A DNA stretch of 64,000 nt from Atopobiaceae bacterium (GTDB taxonomy: Bacteria > Actinomycetota > Coriobacteriia > Coriobacteriales > Atopobiaceae), in assembly GCA_022482785.1 (NCBI GenBank), contig JAKVON010000001.1, forward strand, positions 1 to 64,000, in the 5' to 3' direction. Below the pieces are notes generated by a model, which was given only the letters and a program-made list of their open reading frames with translations, was not told the origin of the DNA and did no database searches. Numbering within the stretch: position 1 is the stretch's first letter; every line of letters begins with the position of its first letter. Shown here piece by piece: positions 28,458 to 37,821 of the stretch. The position numbers were made by a program, and so were the translations under genes.

Positions 28458-31400
28458 CCCCGCGCCTCCCCGTTCAGGAGCCGGTCGAGCGTCGAGTAGA
28501 GGATCCTCGGCTCGATGGGCTTGGAGAGGTGCGCGTTCATGCCAGCGGCGCGGCTCTTCTCGATGTCCTCCTCGAAGGCGTTGGCGGTCATCGCGACGAT
28601 GGGAATGGTCGCGGCGTCGTCCTTCTCCCAGTGGCGGATGTTGGTCGCGGCCTGGAGGCCGTCGACGAGCGGCATGCGGATGTCCATGAGTATCGCGTCG
28701 TAGTACCCGACCGGGGACTTCACGAACATCTCGGTGACCTTGAGGCCGTTCGGGGCCACGTCGACCTCGAAGTGCTTGCTCTGGAGCAGCATGCGCGCGA
28801 TCTCGGCATTGAGCTCGTTGTCCTCGGCGACGAGCACGCGCTTGCCCGTGAAGTCGAAGTCGGAGGAGACGCTCGCGTCCTCGGGGGACCCGCCGCGTGC
28901 CCGCTCGAAGGCGCTGATCAGGGTCGACCGGAAGAGGGGCTTCGTGACGAGGAAGTTGGCACCGGCCGACTTGGCCTCGTTCTCGATGGACTCCCAGTCG
29001 TAGGCGGAGATGATGATGATCGTGACGTCCGGCCCCACGATCCTCCGGATGCGACGCGTCGTCTCGACGCCGTCCATGTCCGGCATCTTCCAGTCGACGA
29101 GCACGAAGTCGTAGTGGCCGGAGCCTGACGGCCTTCTCGCTCACCCTTTCGACCGCGGCGGCACCCGACGTGCACCACTCCGCGCTCATGCGCATGTCCT
29201 CGAGGATGGAGAGGGTCTGCTCGCAGACCAGGGGGTCGTCGTCGACGATGAGGGCGCTCATCTTCGCGAACCGCAGCTCGCGCTGACGCCTGGCCGGCTT
29301 CTTCTCGTTCAGCGTGAGCGGAACCTCGATGGTGAACTCGCTGCCCACGCCCAGGATGCTCCTCACCTTGATGGAGCCCCCCATAAGGTTCACGATGTTC
29401 CTGGTGATGGCGAGGCCCAGGCCGGTTCCGCCGTATGCCGAGGTGCTCGTCGAGTCGACCTGCTCGAATGCCACGAAAATCGAGCTGAGCTTGTCCCCGG
29501 GAATGCCGATCCCCGTATCGGAGACAACGAACCTGAGCGTATTCGACTTCTTGCTTGACGAGACCACGCTCACGGCAAGCGACACCTTGCCCGCCTCGGT
29601 GAACTTGACGGAGTTGCCGAGCACATTGATGAGGACCTGCTGGAGCTTCATGACGTCGCCGACATAGGAGTCGTCGGCGTTGGGAGCGACCGTGCATTCG
29701 AAGTCGAGGCCCTTGGCCTTCGTCTGGTTGTAGATCATGGCGTTGACGTTGTCGATGAGCTCTGGCAGCTCGAAGGGCTCGTTCTTCAGGAGCATCTTGC
29801 CGCTCTCGATGCGGCTCATGTCGAGGATGTCGTTGATGAGCGAGAGCAGATAGCGGGCCGAGAGCCCTATCTTGCCGATGTAGTCGGCGACCTTCTCGTC
29901 ATCGCCGACCGACTGCGAGGCCAAGGTGTCCATGCCGATGATGGCGTTCATGGGAGTGCGGATCTCATGGCTCATGCGCGAGAGGAACTCGGACTTCGCG
30001 CGATTCGCCTGCTCGGCGCTCCTGAGTGCCGACCTCAGGTTCTCCTCGAGCTCGAGCCTCTCGCGCTGGGCCGCGGTGTAGTCGGTCCGCGCGAGGACGA
30101 CGAGCCCGCTCTCGTCATCTATGTATCGGTAGTCGATCCTCTTGAACCTCGTCTCCCCGTACTCCGTGACCGTGAACGACCCCGAGTACAACGGCGCGTT
30201 GGCGAGCCCTTCGAGAACGCTCTCGATGGCCATGAACTCACGGCACCGTTCCTGCTCGGGCGCGGCGACGTGATCCCTGACGTAGCTCTCGACGCTCTGA
30301 CGGTAGTCGCCCTCGTTGAGGTCCTCCTCGATCTGCGCGGTTCCGGAGTTCATGCTGAGGATGTCGATCGTGTTGTTGGAGGCGTTGATGCAGCCCACGA
30401 AGTCGTACTGATGAACGAGGACGTCCCTGAGGATCGTGTCGCTGATTCGCTCGCGGGTGACGTCGCTCGTAACGCTGAATGCCATGAGGTCGCCCGTCTG
30501 CGGGCGGCGGGTGAGCGTGATGGTTGCCCGCATCCAGCGGATGCTGCCATCGGCACCCCTCGCCTGGTACTCCTTCGAAATTCTGCGATTGCCGGCCTCG
30601 AAGCTGGCGAGCAGCGAGTCGCGGGAGTAGAAGCGCGCGCACTCCCGTCTGTCCGAGGGCCGCGGCATCAGCGAGAGGAGAGCCTCGACGGCAGATTCGT
30701 AGTCGGGTGCTGCCGAGACGGACCTCGTCGGGCTGATTCCACCGACCGACTCCACCTCGTTCCTGGTGAGGTTGATGCGACGGGTCGAATGATAGGTCCC
30801 GGAGACGCTGTCGGTGAACGTCTGCGCGGCCTGGTATTGACGCTCGAGCTCGAGCTCCTGCCGCTTGACCGCATCGATGTCGGTGTAGACGACGTACACG
30901 TACCACCTCCCCGCGACGGTGAACCGGGAGAAGTAGACGCTCACCCAGATGTACGAGCCATCCTTGCGGACGATTCGGTAGATGACGTTGCCGGGACGCG
31001 TGTCGTTCCGGTGCGCGTTGTACGCAGCCAGCAGGATGTCGCGGTCGTCAGGGTACACGGGAGAGAAGGCGTCGCCATGAAAGATGTCCTCCATCTCGTC
31101 GGGACGATACCCCAACAGGCGGGCGAGCTCATCGGAGCACATGATTGGCTCGAGCGTGCCGTCTGGACGTTCGAACAGCAGGAGCGACATCGAAGGAAGG
31201 CCGTTTATGGTGTCGATGAGCTCCCTGCCGTAGCTCTCCCTGAGCCTCTCGGCCTCCTCTTGGGAATCGACCTTCTCGCGCAGGGCGTTGCTCGCCTTCT
31301 CCCTGGCCTCGACGAGGTCGGAGACGTCCGTCTCGATGACGTCGAACACGACGCCCTGGCTGGCGTCGCGCCCCCCGAAGGCGTCGAGCCTCATCATGCA

Positions 31401-31682
31401 GGGGGAGCCGTCGGCGCGTTGCGACGGGTAGGTGAAGCTGAAGTCGCCCTTCGTGCGCGCATGCTCGCGAAGTGCGCGGCGAAGCGTGGCGGCGACCTGG
31501 GGGGAGATGTCCTTGTCGATGCGCGCGACGATGCCCTGGCCATACGAGCTCGGGGTGGTTCCGAAGAAGCGGCACATCCTGTCGGACGGCCCGACGACAT
31601 AGCAGTCGTCGCCTCTCACGACGACCTGGCAGGAGAAGCTGCGGATGATGCCTTCCTTCGCACTCGTCTCGCCGGTAGCCAA
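28454..31682 (-). CDS. Multi-PAS hybrid histidine kinase 3 with two receivers
   Basis: About 1075 residues after repair. Three or four PAS-type modules (such as YRIVRKDGSYIWVSVYFSRF and YQARGADGSIRWMRATITL) precede the acceptor His in MSHEIRTPMNAIIG (about 570). The ATPase follows (QVLINVLGNSVKFTEAG, VSDTGIGIP, GGTGLGLAITRNI). Receiver 1 has ALIVDDDPLV and Asp in VLVDWKMPDMDG (about 859). Receiver 2 has VLVAEDNELN, Asp in DAILMDIRMP (about 998) and Lys in HLSKPIEP. One extra base at 29118-29121 shifts the frame inside receiver 1. A TTG at 31682 has GGAG seven bases upstream; 31694 is the other candidate. No membrane helix or output domain. Confidence 0.85.
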
Positions 31683-31864
31683 GGGAATCTCCAAACGAAA
31701 TGGGCACCCATGCGCATGCCCGTCACAGTCAGTCTCAAGTCATTATATGGCCTCCAGGCGCAGTTCCCCCTCCTGACGGGGAAATCGGACCGGACCTCCT
31801 GCCGCACCTCGCTGCTCCAATCTGCTAACTTGGAGAACAATGCGCGCTCATATACAGCGCGACG

Positions 31865-31881
31865 GCCGGCCCAGGGCCGGC
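31865..31881 (+). promoter_or_regulatory. GC hairpin in the paaK leader
   Basis: GCCGGCCC and GGGCCGGC are perfect complements one base apart, extended by GAC/GTC outside. It lies about 30 bases before the paaK start. Two smaller inverted repeats precede it: CTCCAA/TTGGAG near 31816 and CGCGCT/AGCGCG near 31843. It could be an attenuator or operator region for the paaK-ior operon. Confidence 0.4.
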
Positions 31882-31912
31882 GTCGCCCGCAGAGAATCGG
31901 AGCAATCCCGTG

Positions 31913-33214
31913 ATGTATCAGCCAGAGATCGAGACCATGGACCGGGAGCGGCTGGAGCGTCTCCAGCTCGAACGGCTCAAGCCGCTGCTCAAGCGCGTCT
32001 ACGAGCGAATCCCCTTCTACCACGCGTCCTTCGACGAGGCCGGCTTCGACCCGGAGGGCCTCGAGACCCTCGACGACCTTCGGAAGGCGCCCTTCACGGT
32101 GAAGCAGGACCTCCGCGACAACTATCCCTTCGGCATGTTCGCGGTCCCGCGCGACGAGGTCGTCCGCATCCACGCCTCGAGCGGGACCACCGGCACGGCG
32201 ACCGTCGTCGGCTATACCCAGGCCGACCTCGATGCCTGGTCGGACTGCTTCGCCCGCGCCGTCGGGCGCGCGCATGGCACGAAGGACTCGACCATGCAGG
32301 TGGCATACGGGTACGGCCTGTTCACCGGCGGCCTCGGGGCGCACATGGGCGGAGAGCGCTTCGGGGCGACCGTCGTTCCCATGTCGACGGGCAACACCAA
32401 GCGCCAGGTGAACCTCATGCGCGACTTCGACGTGGACATCCTCGCCTGCACGCCGAGCTACGCGATGCACATCGCCGACACGGCCCTCGAGATGGGCATC
32501 GACCCCGCGACCGACCTCAAGGTGTCCGGCATGATCTGTGGCGCCGAGCCGATGAGCGACGAGCTGCGCCGCGAGCTCGAGCAGAAGATGGGTGCCCAGC
32601 TCATCGACATCTACGGGCTCTCGGAGGTCATGGGGCCAGGCGTGGCATGCGAGTGCGAGCTCCAGGACGGCCTGCACCTCGCCGAGGACCACTTCATCGC
32701 GGAGATCGTCGACCCGGACACCTTCGAGCCCGTCCCCGACGGCCAGTGGGGAGAGCTCGTGATCACCACCCTCTCGAAGGAGTGCTCGCCCCTCATCCGC
32801 TACCGCACGCGCGACATCACGCGCATCCTCCCGGGCGAGTGCGCCTGCGGGTGCACCCACAGGCGCATCGACCGCATCCGGGGCCGCACCGACGACATGC
32901 TCATCATTCGCGGCGTCAACGTGTTCCCTCGCCAGGTCGAGGAGGTCATCACCGCCTTCCCGGAGGTCTCCGCCTGGTACCAGCTCGTGGTCTCCACGAG
33001 AGGGGACCTCGATGCCGTGGACCTCAACGTCGAGGTCGTGCCCGAGTTCGACTTCGACACCGTTCGCGAGGTCGAGAGCCTCCAGAGGCGCATCCGCGCG
33101 GCGCTCAAGGGCAACCTCCAGATCGCCGTCAACGTGCGCGTGGTCGAGCCCAAGACCATCGAGCGCGCGGAGTCCAAGCAGAAGCGCGTCATCGACCTCA
33201 GGAAGAGGGGCTAG
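31913..33214 (+). CDS. paaK: Phenylacetate-CoA ligase
   Basis: 433 residues, the standard PaaK length. It activates arylacetates to CoA thioesters using ATP (or runs in reverse to conserve energy). The ATP-binding loop is ASSGTTGTATVVGYTQ. Further signatures are YGYGLFTGGLGAHMGGE, IDIYGLSEVMGPGVACEC, RTRDITRI and GRTDDMLIIRGVNVFPRQVE. A GTG at 31910 directly precedes the ATG at 31913; the ATG is taken. It is the first gene of a paaK-ACT-iorA-iorB-ligase operon (gaps of 4 to 45 bp), the context in which PaaK serves IOR-derived arylacetyl products. Confidence 0.93.
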   Translation: MYQPEIETMDRERLERLQLERLKPLLKRVYERIPFYHASFDEAGFDPEGLETLDDLRKAPFTVKQDLRDNYPFGMFAVPRDEVVRIHASSGTTGTATVVGYTQADLDAWSDCFARAVGRAHGTKDSTMQVAYGYGLFTGGLGAHMGGERFGATVVPMSTGNTKRQVNLMRDFDVDILACTPSYAMHIADTALEMGIDPATDLKVSGMICGAEPMSDELRRELEQKMGAQLIDIYGLSEVMGPGVACECELQDGLHLAEDHFIAEIVDPDTFEPVPDGQWGELVITTLSKECSPLIRYRTRDITRILPGECACGCTHRRIDRIRGRTDDMLIIRGVNVFPRQVEEVITAFPEVSAWYQLVVSTRGDLDAVDLNVEVVPEFDFDTVREVESLQRRIRAALKGNLQIAVNVRVVEPKTIERAESKQKRVIDLRKRG

Positions 33215-33218
33215 AGCC

Positions 33219-33653
33219 ATGATCGATCAGCTGAGCGTCTTCATGGAGAACGAGCCGGGGCGCCTCACCGAGCTCTGCCGCGCAATCGGCGACGCAGGCG
33301 TCAACATGCACGCCCTCACGATCGCCGACACCACGGACTTCGGCATCGTCCGCATCATCTGCGACGCCCCCGAGAAGGCCGCGCTCGCCCTCAAGAGCGT
33401 GGGCTACAGCGCGCGCTCGACCAAGGTCATGGCCGTCGCCGTGCCCAACGAGCCGGGCGGCCTCGCCGCGCTCATGGACGTGCTCAAGGGGGCTGGCGTG
33501 AACGTGGAATACGCCTACTGCTTCGCGACGCCAGACCAGAGGGCCGTCTTCGTCATGAAGACGACGGGAGGCTCCGGCGTCGCGGAGGCGCTCGCGGCCG
33601 CGGGCTTCGAGGCCCTGCAGCCGAAGGACGTCTACAGCCCCGACGAGCTCTAG
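33219..33653 (+). CDS. Tandem ACT-domain amino-acid-binding protein
   Basis: 144 residues made of two ACT domains: MIDQLSVFMENEPGRLTELC at the start and VPNEPGGLAALMDVLKGAGVN from about residue 71. No enzymatic domain. ACT domains bind small ligands, usually amino acids. Proteins of this type commonly sit between paaK and iorA and are thought to sense an aromatic amino acid for regulation. The ATG has GGAAGAGGGG upstream and lies 4 bp after paaK. Confidence 0.88.
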   Translation: MIDQLSVFMENEPGRLTELCRAIGDAGVNMHALTIADTTDFGIVRIICDAPEKAALALKSVGYSARSTKVMAVAVPNEPGGLAALMDVLKGAGVNVEYAYCFATPDQRAVFVMKTTGGSGVAEALAAAGFEALQPKDVYSPDEL

Positions 33654-33679
33654 CCCCGACCAAGCGAACGGAGGACGAC

Positions 33680-35456
33680 GTGTCCAGAGAACTGCTGTCA
33701 GGAAACGAGGCCATCGCCCAAGGGGCGTGGGAGGCAGGCGTCGCCGTAGGCGTCGGCTACCCCGGCACCCCCTCGACCGAGATCCTCGAGCGCTTCGGCA
33801 AGCTGCCCGGAACCTACGCGGAATGGGCCCCCAACGAGAAGGTGGCCCTCGAGACCGCCATCGGCGTCTCCATGGCGGGGAGGCGCGCCCTCTTCACGGC
33901 CAAGCACGTCGGCATCAACGTGGCCGCCGACCCCTTCATGACGGCCGCCTACACCGGCGTCAACGCCGGCCTCGTCATGGTCGCGGCCGACGACCCCGGC
34001 ATGTACTCGTCGCAGAACGAGCAGGATTCGCGGAACTATGCCGCCTTCGCCCGCGTGCCCATGCTCGAGCCGTCGACGAGCCAGGAGGCCATCGACTTCA
34101 CCCGTCGCGCCTTCGAGGTCTCCGAGGAGTTCGACACCGTCGCCATGGTCCGCACGTGCGTGCGCATCGCCCACACCAAGAGCATGGCCGAGACGGGCGA
34201 GCAGCGCGTGCCCGAGGCGCGGCCCTATGTCAAGGACCCGCGGAAGTGGGTCATGATGCCCGCCAACGCCAAGCCCCGGCGAAAGGTCGTCGACAGGCGC
34301 ACGGCCGCCCTCGTCGAGTTCGCCGAGACGTGCGACCTCACGCGCGAGGAGCTGCGTGACGCGTCGGTCGGCATCGTGTGCTCCGGCTCCGTCTACCAGC
34401 ACGTCCGCGAGGCCCTCCCCGAGGCGTCCACGCTCAAGCTCGGGCTCTCGTGGCCGCTGCCGCCCAAGAGGCTCGCCGCCTTCGCGGAGAAGGTCGACAG
34501 GCTCTACGTCGTCGAGGAGGTCTGCGACTACTATCGCACCCAGCTTCGTGCGCTCGGGCCTTCCCGTGCTCGACACGCCCGAGCCCGCTCCCGCCCGACG
34601 GCGAGCTCACGCCCTGGCCTCGTCCGCGCCGCGTTCGGTCTCGAGAACCCCGCGCATGCGCCGCTTCCCGAGGGTCCTCCCCCCTCGCCCGCCCGCGCTC
34701 TGCGCCGGCTGCCCCCACCGCCTCGTCTATGCGGAGCTGCGCCGCCTCAAGGCCACCGTCCTCGGCGACATCGGCTGCTACACGCTCGGGGCCCTGCCTC
34801 CCCTCTCGGCGCTCGACAGCACCGTCGACATGGGGGCGAGCATCTCGATGGCCCATGGCTTCGAGCTCGCGCGCTCCATGGGCGAGACGCGCGCCGAGGA
34901 CAGGCCCGTCGTGGCCGTCATCGGCGACTCCACGTTCGCCCACTCGGGCATCACGAGCCTCCTCACCATCTCGTACAACCAGGGCGCAGGCACGATATGC
35001 ATCCTCGACAACCGCACGACGGCCATGACCGGCCAGCAGGGCAACCCCGTGAACGGCATCACGCTCCAGGGCCGTCCGAGCCGAGAGCTCGACCTCGCCG
35101 AGCTCTGCCGCGCCCTCGGCATCGACGACGTGCGCGAGGTCGACTCGATGGACATGCGCGCCGTGCGTGGGGCCCTCGAGGAGGCAACCTCCGCGGCCAC
35201 CCTCTCCGTCATCGTCTTCAGGAGCCCCTGCGTGCTCGTGCACCGCACCCGCAAGCCGGCCCTCTCGGTGGATTCCGAGGCCTGCCGTGCCTGCGGGATC
35301 TGCGTCTCGCTCGGCTGCCCCGCGCTCGGCAAGGACGCCGGCAGCGGCAAGGCCCACATCGACCCGGCGCTCTGCATCGGATGCGGGCAGTGCCCTCAGT
35401 ACTGCCCGTTCGACGCGATCCGACCGGGAGACGACGCCAAGGGAGGCACTCGATGA
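33680..35456 (+). CDS. iorA: Indolepyruvate ferredoxin oxidoreductase, alpha subunit
   Basis: About 590 residues after repair. It decarboxylates aryl pyruvates (from Trp, Phe, Tyr) to arylacetyl-CoA, reducing ferredoxin. The N-terminal pyrimidine-binding domain shows GYPGTPSTEILE and ALETAIGVSMAGRRALFTAKHVG (TPP Glu). The TPP-Mg motif is in GDIGCYTLGA and GDSTFAHSGI. The C-terminus has two [4Fe-4S] motifs, CRACGICVSLGCPAL and CIGCGQCPQYCP. GTG start with GGAGG. Four single-base insertions within 130 bp (G/C runs at 34556-34558, 34584-34586, 34612-34614, 34679-34684) scramble the linker; removing them gives LRALGLPVLDTPEPLPPDGEL onward. Its stop overlaps iorB (ATGA). Confidence 0.9.
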
Positions 35457-36040
35457 GCGACAGCCAGGCCAAGACGACGACGGTTCTCCTGTGCGGCGTG
35501 GGCGGCCAGGGAACCATACTTGCGGCAGACGTCCTCGCCAAGGTGGCGGCGGCATCGGGGCTCGAGGTGAAGCTCTCCGAGATCCACGGCATGTCGCAGC
35601 GCGGCGGCTCGGTCACCACGGTCGTGCGCTTCGGCAGCGAGGTCTCGACGATGGTCTGCGACCTCGGTTCTGCCGACTGCATCGTGGCGTTCGAGGAGGT
35701 GGAGGCCCTGAGGAACCTCCCGTTCCTGCGCAGGGGAGGCCGCCTTCTCGTGAACGCCGAGGCCATTCCGTCGCTTCCCGTGCAGATCGGCGCGGCGGCG
35801 ATGCCCGAAGCGCCGGAGGAGCGGCTCGAGGCCGCCGGGGCCACCCTCATCCCCGCAGGCGCCATCGCCCGCGCGCAGGGCAACCCCAAGGGCATGAACG
35901 TTGCCCTCGTCGGGGCGCTCTCGACGGCCCTGCCCTTCGCCGAGCAGACCTGGGCTGACGTCATATCCAAGCGCGTCCCTCCAAAGACGATCGACGCGAA
36001 CATAAAGACGTTCGAGGCCGGACGCGCCGCCGCCCGATAG
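35453..36040 (+). CDS. iorB: Indolepyruvate ferredoxin oxidoreductase, beta subunit
   Basis: 195 residues, the gamma-type POR domain. Signatures are VLLCGVGGQGTILAADVLA and SEIHGMSQRGGSVTTVVRFG near the N-terminus and GNPKGMNVALVGALS later. It binds CoA and completes the IorAB complex. GGGAGG lies about 8 bases before the ATG; the 4-bp overlap with iorA indicates coupled translation. Intact. Confidence 0.92.
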   Translation: MSDSQAKTTTVLLCGVGGQGTILAADVLAKVAAASGLEVKLSEIHGMSQRGGSVTTVVRFGSEVSTMVCDLGSADCIVAFEEVEALRNLPFLRRGGRLLVNAEAIPSLPVQIGAAAMPEAPEERLEAAGATLIPAGAIARAQGNPKGMNVALVGALSTALPFAEQTWADVISKRVPPKTIDANIKTFEAGRAAAR

Positions 36041-36085
36041 CCATCCGCGCGCCCGTCGCGCGCCCAACCATCACGGAGAAGACCC

Positions 36086-37720
36086 ATGCCTGTGACAGAC
36101 CTGCTCGAGCGCAACAGCCGCCTCTACGGCGGCGAGGTGGCCCTCATCGAGCTCAACCCCGAGGCCGAGGAGCCCCGCCGCACGACCTGGAAGGAGTACG
36201 ACCTCATCCAGGAGACCTCTCCCGCGCGCTACCGCCACGAGATCACGTGGCGCGTCTTCGACGAGAAGGCCAACCGCTTCGCGAACCTCCTCGTCTCGCG
36301 CGGCGTGAAGCGCGGGGACAAGGTAGCCATCCTGATGTACAACTGCCTCGAGTGGCTCCCCATCTACTTCGGGGTCCTCAAGGCCGGGGCCATCGCCGTG
36401 CCGTTCAACTTCCGCTATTCCTCCGACGAGATCCTCTACTGCGCCAAGCTGGCCGAGGTCGACGTTCTGGTGTTCGGCCCCGAGTTCATCGGCCGCATCG
36501 AGGCCATCGCCGACACGCTCATGCGTGGGCGCCTCCTCGTCTACGTGGGGGACAACTGCCCCACCTTCGCCGAGAGCTACCACGAGATGGCCGCCGACTG
36601 CTCGAGCTCGGCTCCTGACGTCGCCATCGACGAGGACGACTACGCCGCGATCTACTTCTCGAGCGGCACGACGGGATTCCCCAAGGCAATCCTCCACAAG
36701 CACCGCTCGCTCTCGCAGGCCGCCGAGATGGAGATGGTCCACCACAGGGTCGGGCGCGACGACAACTTCCTCTGCATCCCTCCCCTCTACCACACGGGCG
36801 CAAAGTTCCATTGGATGGGGTGCCTCTGCGCCGGCTGCAAGGCGGTGCTCCTGAAGGGGACCAAGCCCGACATCATCCTCTCGGCCGTCTCGCAGGAGCG
36901 CTGCACCACGGTGTGGCTGCTCGTGCCATGGGCCCAGGACATCATCGACGCCCTCGACCGAGGCGACGTCTGTCTCGACGACTACGAGCTCGGCCAGTGG
37001 CGCCTCATGCACATCGGCGCGCAGCCGGTGCCGCCATCGCTCATACGCCGTTGGAAGGAGTACTTCCCCCAGCACCAGTACGACACCAACTACGGCCTCT
37101 CCGAGTCCACGGGGCCCGGCTGCGTGCACCTGGGCATCGAGAACGTCGACCATGTCGGCGCCATCGGCATACCCGGCTATCGCTGGAAGTGCAAGATCGT
37201 CGACGAGCAGGGCGCCGAGGTCGCGCGCGGAGACGTCGGCGAGCTCTGCGTGAGCGGCCCCGGCGTCATGACCTGCTATTACAACGACCCGAAGGCGACC
37301 TCCGAGGTGCTCAGGGACGGATGGCTGCTCACGGGCGACATGGCCAAGCAGGATGCCGACGGGTTCTACTACCTGGTCGACCGCAAGAAGGACGTGATCG
37401 TGTCTGGCGGCGAGAACATCTACCCCGTCGAGATCGAGAACTTCCTTCACAAGAACCCGAAGGTCAAGGACGTCGCCGTCATCGGCATGCCCGACAAGCG
37501 CCTCGGAGAGATAAGCGCCGCGATCATAGAGACGCAGCCGGGCTCGGACTGCTCCGAGCAGGAGATACGGGACTTCTGCCTCGACCTGCCCCGCTACAAG
37601 AGACCCGTGCGCGTCATCTTCGCGAAGGTCCCGCGCAACGCCACCGGCAAGATCGAGAAGCCGCGCCTCCGCAGGGAGTATGGGGTCGAGCATCTCGTGG
37701 CGATGGAGAACGAGGCGTAG
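36086..37720 (+). CDS. Acyl-CoA synthetase (class I adenylate-forming)
   Basis: 544 residues, intact. It adenylates a carboxylic acid and transfers it to CoA. Motifs: P-loop YFSSGTTGFPKAI (about 190), NYGLSESTGPG, hinge DGWLLTGDMAKQD, DRKKDVIVSGGENIYPVEIE and the C-terminal catalytic Lys in NATGKIEKPRL. It differs from PaaK in length and motifs, being closer to long-chain or aromatic-acid ligases. It follows iorB by 45 bp on the same strand, so it likely handles a carboxylate linked to the aromatic pathway, though the substrate cannot be read from sequence. Confidence 0.85.
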   Translation: MPVTDLLERNSRLYGGEVALIELNPEAEEPRRTTWKEYDLIQETSPARYRHEITWRVFDEKANRFANLLVSRGVKRGDKVAILMYNCLEWLPIYFGVLKAGAIAVPFNFRYSSDEILYCAKLAEVDVLVFGPEFIGRIEAIADTLMRGRLLVYVGDNCPTFAESYHEMAADCSSSAPDVAIDEDDYAAIYFSSGTTGFPKAILHKHRSLSQAAEMEMVHHRVGRDDNFLCIPPLYHTGAKFHWMGCLCAGCKAVLLKGTKPDIILSAVSQERCTTVWLLVPWAQDIIDALDRGDVCLDDYELGQWRLMHIGAQPVPPSLIRRWKEYFPQHQYDTNYGLSESTGPGCVHLGIENVDHVGAIGIPGYRWKCKIVDEQGAEVARGDVGELCVSGPGVMTCYYNDPKATSEVLRDGWLLTGDMAKQDADGFYYLVDRKKDVIVSGGENIYPVEIENFLHKNPKVKDVAVIGMPDKRLGEISAAIIETQPGSDCSEQEIRDFCLDLPRYKRPVRVIFAKVPRNATGKIEKPRLRREYGVEHLVAMENEA

Positions 37721-37750
37721 GAAGGCTCGTGCGCTCCTCGCAACAAGCGC

Positions 37751-37769
37751 TTTACAAACTGGTAACATA
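37751..37769 (+). promoter_or_regulatory. Possible PhoP box upstream of the phosphate importer
   Basis: TTTACA, 5 bases, GTAACA: two TTnACA-like direct half-sites with an 11-base period, the arrangement bound by PhoP in Gram-positives. It lies about 55-70 bases before the DUF47/Pit gene pair and is an AT-rich patch in a GC-rich context. Confidence 0.4.
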
Positions 37770-37773
37770 CCTC

Positions 37774-37803
37774 GTGGTTGCGTAAGGCGACCACCTTTCT
37801 CTT
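37774..37803 (+). terminator. Possible terminator or leader hairpin
   Basis: GTGGTTGC and GCGACCAC pair (one G-T wobble) around the loop GTAAG, followed by the pyrimidine-rich CTTTCTCTT. It may end the paaK-ior-ligase operon, or form part of the Pit leader since it lies after the possible PhoP box. Confidence 0.35.
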
Positions 37804-37821
37804 GAGCCGGGGAGCTGTCTG

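Noticed and set aside
34556-34684. Programmed frameshifting in iorA
   Set aside because: Four shifts within 130 bp, all by +1 in G/C runs, with no slippery site or pseudoknot and no need for two products; sequencing error is simpler.
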